From an uncultured Alphaproteobacteria bacterium (GTDB lineage Bacteria > Pseudomonadota > Alphaproteobacteria > Micropepsales > Micropepsaceae): 64,000 nucleotides of DNA. The notes beneath the pieces are model-generated. The model was given only the letters and a program-made list of their open reading frames with translations, was not told the origin of the DNA and ran no database searches. Below are positions 7,208 to 15,100 of the stretch, piece after piece; positions within the stretch are counted from its first letter, which is position 1, and each line of letters begins with the position of its first letter. The stretch is from positions 61,306 to 125,305 of the forward strand of contig CADECX010000005.1 in NCBI GenBank assembly GCA_902825865.1, read 5' to 3'. The position numbers and the translations under genes were made by a program.

Positions 7208-8686
7208 ATGACGTTGGTTTTTCGGTTTCGGCCTCTTTTCCTGGTTGGGCTTGCCTTGGCCGTGCTGTTCGCGGCGGTGGCTGACCCTGCCCAGGCCGCA
7301 CGCCGTAAACGCGCCGTGGTGCGCATGCCCGCCAGCCCGACCGATCCAGTCAAGGACGCCGCCCTGATTGTGGATGGGGTCACCGGCAAGGTGCTCTACG
7401 CCCGTAACGAAACGGCACAGCGCCATCCCGCGTCCCTAACCAAGATGATGACCCTGTATCTGCTGTTCGATGCCCTCAAAGCGGGCAAGGTCACCATGCA
7501 GACCCAGCTGCCGATCAGCCGGCACGCCGCGATCCAGAAGCCCACCAAGCTCAATCTGCGGGTCGGCCAGACCATCTCGGTGGATACCGCCATCCGCGCC
7601 ACCGTGATCCGCAGCGCCAATGACGTGGCCGTGGTGATCGCCGAAGCCTTGGGCGGCACCGAATCGCATTTCTCCGAAATGATGACCGCGCGCGCCCGTC
7701 AGCTGGGCATGCGGGAGACCAATTTCCACAATGCCTCGGGCCTGCCCGATCCCTTGCAGATTTCGACCGCCGCCGATCTGGCGATCCTGGGCCGTCATTT
7801 GGCTTACGACTATCCGCAGTATTTTCCCTATTTCGACTTGGCGGGCTTCAACTACAAAGGCACCTGGTATCCCACCCACAACAACCTGATCGGCCGCTAT
7901 GACGGCGCCGACGGCATCAAGACGGGTTACACCGGCGCGTCCGGCTTCAATCTGGTCAGCTCGGTCACCCGCGGCAACACCCACCTGATCGCGGTGGTGA
8001 TGGGCGGGCGCACCGCGGTGCGCCGCGATCTGGAAATGGTGCGGCTGTTGGATCAGACCTTCGCCCAGATCTCGGCCAATCCCAGCCTGGTGGCGCGCGC
8101 CAGCGTGCCTTGGCAGCAAGTCGCGCAAAGCGCGCCCGCCCCGGCGATGGCCGGGTTCAGCCTGCCCCAGGTTGCCACCAGCCAGTTCGCCGCGCTGTCG
8201 CCGATACCCGCTACGGTGCAAAGCGATGACGAAGACACTGCTGAATCGATCCGCGCGCCGGACGAGAATATCGCGCTGATTCATGCCGAGGGGGCTCAAG
8301 CCGCTGTTCCGGCCGCCGTCCGCCCGGATCAGGCCAAGCCGGTCAGGACTGCCGTGAATGCTCCCCGGCCGCAAATGCGCCCCTCCTTGCGTGACGACAC
8401 TAGCCAGAGCGATCCCGAGCCTGCCATGCCGGGGCGCAACTGGACCATCCAGATCGGCGCCTATGCCGACAAGGCGCTGGCGCTGGCTCAGCTGAAGACC
8501 TATGCCGGCAAGGCGCAGGACATCCTGGCCCGGGCCTCCCAGATCGTCGCGCCGATGCAATCCAACAACGGCCATGTGATCTACCGCGCCCGTTTCGGCC
8601 TGTTCGCGGAACAGGAAGCCCGTGACGTCTGCAATCTTCTGACCCAGCGCGGCCAGACCTGTTTTGCGGCGGCGCAGACACGCTAG
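7208..8686 (+). CDS. D-alanyl-D-alanine carboxypeptidase with C-terminal SPOR domain
   Basis: A 492-residue penicillin-binding protein of the DacA/DacF (S11) type. From the ATG at 7208 there is a signal sequence (about 1-31), the acylation motif SLTK (76-79), SAN (136-138) and KTG (238-240). A Pro/Ala-rich linker precedes a SPOR domain (about 414-490, WTIQIGAYADKALALAQL), which binds denuded peptidoglycan at the septum. It trims the fifth D-alanine from stem peptides in the periplasm. A TTG at 7148 could extend the N-terminus by 20 residues, but the shorter form gives a normal signal peptide. Standing alone between the phasin and panC. Confidence 0.93.
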   Translation: MTLVFRFRPLFLVGLALAVLFAAVADPAQAARRKRAVVRMPASPTDPVKDAALIVDGVTGKVLYARNETAQRHPASLTKMMTLYLLFDALKAGKVTMQTQLPISRHAAIQKPTKLNLRVGQTISVDTAIRATVIRSANDVAVVIAEALGGTESHFSEMMTARARQLGMRETNFHNASGLPDPLQISTAADLAILGRHLAYDYPQYFPYFDLAGFNYKGTWYPTHNNLIGRYDGADGIKTGYTGASGFNLVSSVTRGNTHLIAVVMGGRTAVRRDLEMVRLLDQTFAQISANPSLVARASVPWQQVAQSAPAPAMAGFSLPQVATSQFAALSPIPATVQSDDEDTAESIRAPDENIALIHAEGAQAAVPAAVRPDQAKPVRTAVNAPRPQMRPSLRDDTSQSDPEPAMPGRNWTIQIGAYADKALALAQLKTYAGKAQDILARASQIVAPMQSNNGHVIYRARFGLFAEQEARDVCNLLTQRGQTCFAAAQTR

Positions 8687-8720
8687 TGTCCTTCGCCAAA
8701 AGCCCGATATAAATAGTGCC

Positions 8721-9557
8721 ATGACCCAAATCCTCGCCACCGTGGCGGAGCTGCGCGCCGCGCTGGCTGGGCCGCGTCGCAGCATGGCCCGCATCGGCAT
8801 GGTGCCCACCATGGGCGCGCTGCATGACGGGCATCTCGCGCTGGTGGCCGAATCCAAAAAACACAGCGATCAAGTGGTGGTCAGCATCTTCGTCAATCCC
8901 ACCCAATTCGCCCCCAGCGAGGATTTCGACGCCTATCCCCGCACACTGGACAAGGATGTGGAAAGACTGGGCGGACGTGCGGACATCGTCTTTGCTCCCA
9001 GCGCACGGGAAATCTATCCGGCCGGTTATGCCACCCATATTTCGGTCTCAGGTCCCAGCGCCGGATTGGAAACGGATTTTAGGCCGCATTTTTTTGCCGG
9101 CGTGGCGACGGTGGTCGCCAAGCTGTTGATCGCGGCCTCGCCCGATGTCGCGGTGTTCGGGGAAAAGGACTATCAGCAACTGCTGGTGGTCAAGCGCCTG
9201 GTGCGCGACCTCGCTTTGCCCGTCACTATCCTTGGTGTGCCGACTTTGCGCGAGAGCGATGGCCTGGCCATGTCATCCCGCAATGCCTATCTGAGCGCCG
9301 AGGAGCGCAAGGTCGCGGGCGCGTTGAACCGAATCCTGAAAGACGCCATCGCCCGGGCGCAAACCTCCGGGGATTTGCGCGCGGCGGAAGCCTCCAGCGT
9401 CGAGGCTTTGTGGGCCGCCGGTTTCAGCCATGTGGATTATGCCGCCATCCGAGACTCCGAAACACTGGACCACATTACGACCCTGGATCGCCCGGCGCGT
9501 ATTTTGGCGGCGGTCAAGATCGGTAAGACGAGGCTGATCGACAATATGGCGGTTTAG
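8721..9557 (+). CDS. panC: Pantothenate synthetase
   Basis: A 278-residue enzyme joining pantoate and beta-alanine with ATP in coenzyme A biosynthesis. Seen are the nucleotide-binding MVPTMGALHDGHLALV (His35 and His38 of the HxGH motif), VSIFVNPTQF, AVFGEKDYQQL and the KMSKS-like MSSRNAYLS. The start at 8721 gives the normal N-terminus (MTQILATVAEL); an upstream in-frame codon would only add residues overlapping the preceding gene. panB is not adjacent. The stop overlaps that of the converging DUF1489 gene by three bases. Confidence 0.95.
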   Translation: MTQILATVAELRAALAGPRRSMARIGMVPTMGALHDGHLALVAESKKHSDQVVVSIFVNPTQFAPSEDFDAYPRTLDKDVERLGGRADIVFAPSAREIYPAGYATHISVSGPSAGLETDFRPHFFAGVATVVAKLLIAASPDVAVFGEKDYQQLLVVKRLVRDLALPVTILGVPTLRESDGLAMSSRNAYLSAEERKVAGALNRILKDAIARAQTSGDLRAAEASSVEALWAAGFSHVDYAAIRDSETLDHITTLDRPARILAAVKIGKTRLIDNMAV

Positions 9558-9985
9558 AGAAGACCGAGCGCCGCCAGTTCCCGTTGCAAGGCTTCCGGCA
9601 GCCCCTTGGCGCCCTTGGTCTTGGCAAGGTCGGGCGGCGCATCCTCAGCCGACAGATAACGCCAGCCTTGAAAGGCGCGGCGCGGCCTGGCCACCACCGG
9701 CACCAGGACCTTGTCATAGACCAGGCCGCAATGGGGAATGCCGTTCTTCTTCACGTCGCGGAAGGCCAGAAGCTTTTGCCGCGCCGCGATCTGGCCTTTG
9801 ATCACCCAATAGAGCGAGCCTCCGTCCAGCACTTCATCGGCGCGTTTGGGTGTCATGCGGGTGACGTGGACCAGTTCGGGCTTTTGGCCCTTGGCGCGCT
9901 TTTCCTTCAAGCGCTTTTTCTGCCAGTCCGCGAGATCGGACAGGCTGTCGCAACCGACACAGAGCTTTATGATGTGAAGCGCCAT
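9554..9985 (-). CDS. DUF1489 family protein
   Basis: A 143-residue cytosolic protein starting MALHIIKLCVGC, matching the DUF1489 family found almost only in alphaproteobacteria. It shows the conserved VTRMTPKRADEVLDGGSLYWVIKG and GIPHCGLVYDKVLVPV segments. No biochemical role is known. The ATG at 9985 was chosen because family members begin with this MALH motif; ten upstream residues in frame are not conserved-looking. Confidence 0.85.
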   Translation of the reverse strand: MALHIIKLCVGCDSLSDLADWQKKRLKEKRAKGQKPELVHVTRMTPKRADEVLDGGSLYWVIKGQIAARQKLLAFRDVKKNGIPHCGLVYDKVLVPVVARPRRAFQGWRYLSAEDAPPDLAKTKGAKGLPEALQRELAALGLL

Positions 9986-10179
9986 CGTTACCGTCCAATA
10001 GCCGCGAGCGCGCAAAAACTCAATCCGTAGCGTTAACCCGATCTACATCTTCCTTTATTTTTTTAACCGTTCCTCGCGGCGAAATTTCCGGCTTTTGCCT
10101 GGATCGCTTCGCATATCGCGCGAGTTCACTCCCGCACATGCTTCATTTTATATCAACCCCGCGGTGGGAAGCTGAAGAG

Positions 10180-10629
10180 ATGCGTCAGCTTCTTTACGTC
10201 AGCAATACTGTGGATGAACTCGGTCTGGCCGATCTGGACCAGATTCTCACCGCGTCCCGCCGCAACAATGCCATGATGGGCATCACCGGCCTTCTGCTTT
10301 TCATCGATGGCGGCTTCCTGCAGATTCTGGAAGGCGAGGAACGCGCGGTGCGCGAACTCTATACCCGCATCGCCAGCGATCCGCGTCACCGCAATGCGCG
10401 CCTGATGCTGGACCGCGAAGTCCCTAGCCGCGCCTTTCCGGAATGGAACATGGGGTTTGAGCGGCCCTGCATGGACGATCCGGAAACCGCCGGCATGTTC
10501 GGCGTCGCCCGCGAAGCCATTCACGGCCGCCTGTCGCCCGGCACCGGGCGCATTGTGGCGATGATGCTGCAGACCTTCTATGCCGTGCAGAACAGCGATT
10601 TGCCGGTGAATCTCTACTACGCCGGCTAA
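10180..10629 (+). CDS. BLUF domain blue-light photoreceptor
   Basis: A 149-residue stand-alone BLUF protein that would bind FAD. The spacing of flavin-contact residues matches AppA exactly: Tyr6, Asn30, Gln48, Trp89 and Met91 correspond to AppA Tyr21, Asn45, Gln63, Trp104 and Met106 (in LLYVS, RRNNA, FLQILEG, EWNMGF). The roughly 50 residues after the BLUF core form only a short helical cap, so output is probably by protein-protein contact. The ATG at 10180 fits the usual N-terminus; another at 10138 adds 14 residues without a better ribosome-binding site. No obvious partner is adjacent. Confidence 0.9.
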   Translation: MRQLLYVSNTVDELGLADLDQILTASRRNNAMMGITGLLLFIDGGFLQILEGEERAVRELYTRIASDPRHRNARLMLDREVPSRAFPEWNMGFERPCMDDPETAGMFGVAREAIHGRLSPGTGRIVAMMLQTFYAVQNSDLPVNLYYAG

Positions 10630-11366
10630 AGCTTCCTCACCCACAGGTTCCGGTACCGCACCGGATTGTTGTGCGCCTGAAGCAACAGCGGCGCATCGCC
10701 ATGGACTTTATAGATCGGCACGCCGCGATATTCCGTCGGGCCTTTGATGGCGAAATTGCTCTGCACCAGGATGCCATTGAGAAGCACGGTGACCCGCGCC
10801 GGTTCCGCGAGCGTGCCGTCGGCATAAAAGCGCGGCGCATAATAGATAATGTCATAGGCCTGCCAGTTGGGGGCGCGCTTGAGCGCGTTCACCAGCGGCA
10901 CGGATTGTTTGTAAATCGAGCCCGCCGAGCCGTTGACGTAGGTGGGATTGTCGTAATTGTCCAACACCTGCACTTCGTACAGGCCCTGCAGATAGATGCC
11001 GCTATTGCCGCGATCCTGGCCTTTGCGGTCGGGCGGCAAGACCGGGACCATCCATTCGACGTGCAATTGCATATCGCCGAATTTCTGGGTGGTGCGGATG
11101 TCGCCCGCCTTGGGCACATCCACCATCTCGCCATTTTCCACCGCCCAGCCCGCCGCTCCGCCCTTGGTGCTTTCCCAGCCCGTAAGATCCGCACCGTTGA
11201 ACAGGATAATGGCGTCGGAGGGCGGATCGCCCAGCCGCGCGCCCGGCTCGACCTTGGGCGGTACCGGCGACCAGATTTCGGTCAGTTCCGGCTTGGGCAG
11301 CGGATTTGCCGCTTGCGCCAGCGCGGCTGCGGGCGTGAGCAGAAACAGCAGGACGAATTTTCGCAT
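10626..11366 (-). CDS. DUF1080 (3-keto-disaccharide hydrolase-like) secreted protein
   Basis: A 246-residue protein with a signal peptide (MRKFVLLFLLTPAAALAQA) and a concanavalin-like DUF1080 domain: IILFNGADLTGWES, GDMQLHVEWMVP, RGNSGIYLQGLYEVQVLD and the C-terminal RYRNLWVRKL. Members of this family hydrolyse 3-keto-glycosides or glucosides; the true substrate here is unknown. The start at 11366 was chosen because it begins directly at the signal peptide. The 3' end overlaps that of the BLUF gene by 4 bp. Confidence 0.88.
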   Translation of the reverse strand: MRKFVLLFLLTPAAALAQAANPLPKPELTEIWSPVPPKVEPGARLGDPPSDAIILFNGADLTGWESTKGGAAGWAVENGEMVDVPKAGDIRTTQKFGDMQLHVEWMVPVLPPDRKGQDRGNSGIYLQGLYEVQVLDNYDNPTYVNGSAGSIYKQSVPLVNALKRAPNWQAYDIIYYAPRFYADGTLAEPARVTVLLNGILVQSNFAIKGPTEYRGVPIYKVHGDAPLLLQAHNNPVRYRNLWVRKL

Positions 11367-11441
11367 GGCTTTCCCCGGCATTCTTATAACGCCGAGTGTG
11401 CGGCAGCAGCGCAAAGCAGGCAAGGCTCAGGCCCAGCAGCC

Positions 11442-12221
11442 TTAGGCCAAGGCGCCGTGGCAATGTTTGACCTTGCGCCCCGAGCCGCAGGGACATGGCG
11501 CGTTGCGCGGCACACCGCTCAGATCGTTGGCCGCATCGGCGGGATGCTTGATATGGCGGTCGGTGCCGATGTGACGCACATAGCCGGCCTCGTCCAGGAT
11601 CAGCGCCCGATAGCCGAGATTGCGGTAAAAAATGCTCGCCTCTATTTCGAACCGCAACGCCGCCGCGGGCTTGTAGGCCTTGACGAATATGGTGCGCGGC
11701 AGGTTCTGGAAACCGCCCGGCAGAAGCCGGTAGTCGCTGAGCCGCCGCAACGACGGGGTAAAGGTAAAGCCGTGCCAGACGCCGCAGAAATCAAAAGCCA
11801 TGACGCCCCAGCTGCGGTCCGGCGCAGCCCAGCCCACAGGGTGCTCGAAGGTGTCGTTCCAGGCTCTCAGCCATACCAGCAGGGTTTTGGGATCGGCCTC
11901 CAGCAGGGCGCGGCTCTTCTCCATGAAGCCGGACCGGTCGAACAGCCAGTCATCTTCCAGATGGAAAATATAGGGCGTCTCGACCATGGAATAGAGCCGG
12001 TCGATCAGCTTGATTTGCCCCACCCGCTCGCCGGTGCGGAAATATTCCGCGCCAAACCGCCGGCAAACCTCGCCGGGGTCGGCATCACCGTCCTCGCCCA
12101 CGATAATGCGCGCCACCCGGCCCTCGGTTTCATGGGCGCGGAAGCTTTCCAGGGTGCGCGCCAACAGATCGTGGCGGTTGCACGATGTCATGACCACGGT
12201 AATGTCGGCGGGTTGCTGCAT
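11442..12221 (-). CDS. GT2-like glycosyltransferase fused to a SEC-C metal-binding motif
   Basis: A 259-residue protein. The N-terminal part is a GT-A glycosyltransferase fold: ITVVMTSCNRHDLLARTLESF at the start and a probable DxD-equivalent at Glu89-Asp90-Asp91 (FHLEDDWLF). The last 20 residues are a complete SEC-C zinc motif, with Cys243, Cys245, Cys254 and His255 in the CxCxSGx8CH arrangement known from SecA. SEC-C normally mediates binding to SecB or ribosomes, so this tail may bring the transferase to nascent or exported proteins. It is divergent from the TPR-GT41 gene, 56 bp apart. Sugar donor and acceptor unknown. Confidence 0.8.
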   Translation of the reverse strand: MQQPADITVVMTSCNRHDLLARTLESFRAHETEGRVARIIVGEDGDADPGEVCRRFGAEYFRTGERVGQIKLIDRLYSMVETPYIFHLEDDWLFDRSGFMEKSRALLEADPKTLLVWLRAWNDTFEHPVGWAAPDRSWGVMAFDFCGVWHGFTFTPSLRRLSDYRLLPGGFQNLPRTIFVKAYKPAAALRFEIEASIFYRNLGYRALILDEAGYVRHIGTDRHIKHPADAANDLSGVPRNAPCPCGSGRKVKHCHGALA

Positions 12222-12277
12222 GAAGAGATGGGTTTTAACCTTTGCGCGCGCAGCCGCGCAAGCAGGCCTTACGAACC

Positions 12278-14251
12278 ATGATGTCCTCTCAACTACTGTT
12301 CGGCCAGGCCATGGCGCTGTTTCAGCGCGGGGCGCTGAGCGAGGCGGAAAGCCTTTTCGTACGCTGCCTTTCCGCCGATCCCAGGGCCTTTGCGCCCCGC
12401 CACATGCTGGGTCTGGTATTGGCCCAGCAGGGCCGCCTGCCCGAGGCCAGAGAGATGATCGCCGCCGCGCTGAACCTCAATCCCCGCGACAGCGCGGCCC
12501 TGGTGAACTACGGCAATGTTCTCACCATGATGGGCCGTCTCGGAGAGGCGGTCGCCAGCTATGACCGCGCCCTGCTGATCGCCCCCGATGCCCAGACCTG
12601 GAACAATCGCGGCAATGCCCTGCAGAATTTGAATCAAAGAGCCGAGGCTCTGGCCAGTTATGAAGAAGCCCTGCGCCTGGAGCCCGCCAACATCCAGGCC
12701 TTGTGCAAGCGCGGCGTGATCCTGGGGGAGATGCGATACAGCGCCGAGGCGATGGCGTCTTACGACCGGGTGCTGGCCTTGGACCCGGGCCATGCCGAGG
12801 CCTTGAACAATCGCGGCTTTCTCTGGTGGCTGAGCAAACACAATTATCCCAAGGCCATGGCCGATCTGGAACGCGCCTTCGCGCTGGCGCCGGATCTGCC
12901 CTATCTGCGCGGCTTGCTGCTGCACCTGAAAATGTATGCCGCCGACTGGGCGGGTTTCGCGGAGCACAAGGCGGCGATCGCCGACGGCATCCGGGCGGGA
13001 CGGCCGGTGGCGCGTCCCTTCATGTATCAAGCGCTGTCGGAGCGACCGGAAGAATTGCAGGCCTGCGCCCGCCTGTATGTCCGCGACGTATATCCGCCCG
13101 CATCCGATGCGCCGCGCCACGACCCCGCCACGCGCAAACGCGGCGGCAAGATCCGGTTGGGCTATCTGTCCGGAGAATTCCACGATCAGGCCACCGCCGT
13201 CCTGATGGCGGGGCTTTACGAACGCCACGACCGCGACCGGTTCGAGGTCATCGCGGTCGACAATGGCAGCGCCGACCAGAGCGCCATGTCGGCGCGCCTG
13301 AGACAGGCCTTCGATCAATGGATCGATATCGGGGATTTGCGCGACGTCCAGGCAGCCGAAAAAATCCGCGCCGCCGGGATCGATATTCTGGTCAATCTCA
13401 ACGGCTATTTCGGCAAGCTTCGCATGGATGTGTTCGCGCGCCGCCCCGCGCCCTTGCAGGTCAATTATCTGGGATTCCCCGGCACCTTGGGCGCGCCCTA
13501 TATCGACTATCTCATCGCCGATGTGACTGTGATCCCGGCGGACGAACAGCGTTTCTACGACGAGAAGATCGTTACCCTGCCCGGCTGCTATCAGGTCAAT
13601 GACGACAAAGGCCGCGCCATGGCACAAGCGCCCAGCCGCGCAGAGGCCGGGCTGCCACAGACCGGCTTTGTCTTCTGCAACTTCAACCAGAGCTACAAGC
13701 TGACACCGTACAGTTTCGCCGGCTGGATGCGGATTCTCGCCCGGGTGGACGGCAGTGTGTTGTGGCTGCTCGAGGGGCCGGCCCCCTTTGCCGAAAACCT
13801 CGCCCGCCACGCCCAGGCGCACGGCATCGCACCGGAGCGCATCCTGTTCGCGCCCGACCGCCCACAGGATCAGCATCTGGCGCGGCTGGGACTGGCCGAT
13901 CTGTTTCTGGACGGGCTACCTTATAATGCTCACACCACCGGCAGCGACGCGCTCTGGGCCGGGGTACCGCTTATCACCCGGCGCGGCGCAGCTTTTCCGG
14001 GCCGCGTCGCCGCCAGCCTGCTGCAGGCCGCGGGATTGCCCGATTTGGTGACGCAAACCACGCAAGACTATGAAGACCTCGCCGTGAAACTCGCCACCGA
14101 TGCGGGGGCGCTGGAAGCGGTGAAAAGCCGCCTGACCCGAAACTGTCCGCTGTTCGACACCGATCTGTTCCGCCGCAATATCGAAGCGGCTTACATAAGG
14201 ATGTGGGACAATTGGCTGGCGGGCGGAACACCGCATGGTTTCAAGCTATAG
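12278..14251 (+). CDS. TPR-containing GT41 (OGT/SPINDLY-like) glycosyltransferase, copy 1
   Basis: A 657-residue protein with about six TPR repeats (1-230) and a two-lobed GT41 catalytic region (about 290-650). Conserved landmarks are GYLSGEFHDQAT, RRPAPLQVNYLGFPGTLGAPY, NFNQSYKLTP (Lys aligned with the UDP-binding lysine of human OGT) and HTTGSDALWAGVPLI. The residue aligned with the OGT active-site histidine 498 is Gln304 here, while the second copy keeps His. In Caulobacter a TPR-GT41-type protein (FlmG) glycosylates flagellin, so a protein acceptor is likely. Start choice: ATG at 12278 or 12281; an upstream TTG is less likely. Confidence 0.88.
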   Translation: MMSSQLLFGQAMALFQRGALSEAESLFVRCLSADPRAFAPRHMLGLVLAQQGRLPEAREMIAAALNLNPRDSAALVNYGNVLTMMGRLGEAVASYDRALLIAPDAQTWNNRGNALQNLNQRAEALASYEEALRLEPANIQALCKRGVILGEMRYSAEAMASYDRVLALDPGHAEALNNRGFLWWLSKHNYPKAMADLERAFALAPDLPYLRGLLLHLKMYAADWAGFAEHKAAIADGIRAGRPVARPFMYQALSERPEELQACARLYVRDVYPPASDAPRHDPATRKRGGKIRLGYLSGEFHDQATAVLMAGLYERHDRDRFEVIAVDNGSADQSAMSARLRQAFDQWIDIGDLRDVQAAEKIRAAGIDILVNLNGYFGKLRMDVFARRPAPLQVNYLGFPGTLGAPYIDYLIADVTVIPADEQRFYDEKIVTLPGCYQVNDDKGRAMAQAPSRAEAGLPQTGFVFCNFNQSYKLTPYSFAGWMRILARVDGSVLWLLEGPAPFAENLARHAQAHGIAPERILFAPDRPQDQHLARLGLADLFLDGLPYNAHTTGSDALWAGVPLITRRGAAFPGRVAASLLQAAGLPDLVTQTTQDYEDLAVKLATDAGALEAVKSRLTRNCPLFDTDLFRRNIEAAYIRMWDNWLAGGTPHGFKL

Positions 14252-14273
14252 GCGTAGCGTTTTCGCCGCCGCT

Positions 14274-15014
14274 TCAGCGCAAACGGCGCACCTTGTAGGC
14301 CCGCGACTGACCCGAAACCTTCATGGAAAAAGTGTGCATGGGACCGGGCGCGATTGTCACCAGCTTGTCGGGCCCCGCCCTGCGCCACCGCGCCGGATGA
14401 TAGATCTGGTCCTCCTCCAACTGCGCCCAGACCTGCCCATCCGCCAAGGTGACGGTGAATGCGCCGTTGCGGTCCAAGGTGAAGGATTGCATCGCAATGT
14501 TGCGGACAATCGGTTTTGTTTCGTTGAACATGCCGTCCAACAAACCCGCATTGCGCGGCATGGGCGGTGGACGGTTGGATGCCGGTTGTGCCGGCGGCGG
14601 CACGTAAGCAAGCTGCGGCAATGGCTTTGGCGCGGTTGGAGGCGCCGACAGGCCAAGCAGCGCGCGCATCGGCGTGGCGGCGGCATAATAGCAATCCAGC
14701 CAGGGACGCTCGCCGGTAATCCGGATGCAGCCGGCGGCTGCCGACATCACTTCGTCGCGCACATGTTCATCGCGCGGCTGACCACCTGCCGGCGGAGCGC
14801 TCGCCAATTTTAACTGGGAGGCAAGCGCCGGCGGCATACCCAAACCGGCACGGACCGGCTGCACGGCGCCATAGTAGCAATCCAGCCATTGCCGGGATTC
14901 GGCGATCGGCGCGCAGCGAAAAGCGCCCGCCAAGGCGTCATCGCGCGGACGGGCCCCGGCGGGCGCGACGAAGACCGCCATCGCTGGTATGAAAAGCAAC
15001 CAAATTCTACGCAT
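14274..15014 (-). CDS. Secreted hypothetical protein with duplicated WLDCYY motif
   Basis: I do not recognise a named family. The 246-residue product starts with a signal peptide (MRRIWLLFIPAMAVFVAPAG). Two homologous segments follow, each with a first cysteine (Cys34, Cys96), then WLDCYY (43-48 and 105-110) and PxRAxLG, so each unit has a conserved cysteine pair that could form a disulfide. A Pro-rich linker leads to a C-terminal basic, beta-rich domain (about 175-246, ending YKVRRLR). It lies 86 bp downstream of the second GT41 gene on the same strand, making it a candidate substrate or accessory protein; this is inference. Confidence 0.7.
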   Translation of the reverse strand: MRRIWLLFIPAMAVFVAPAGARPRDDALAGAFRCAPIAESRQWLDCYYGAVQPVRAGLGMPPALASQLKLASAPPAGGQPRDEHVRDEVMSAAAGCIRITGERPWLDCYYAAATPMRALLGLSAPPTAPKPLPQLAYVPPPAQPASNRPPPMPRNAGLLDGMFNETKPIVRNIAMQSFTLDRNGAFTVTLADGQVWAQLEEDQIYHPARWRRAGPDKLVTIAPGPMHTFSMKVSGQSRAYKVRRLR

Positions 15015-15100
15015 GTGTTCCCTGTTGCGCGCCCACTTAAAAAGACCTGCGCCGGCATCCAGGCGCGAGATATCGAGCAGGCCATCGAGCAAGCAAGTTT

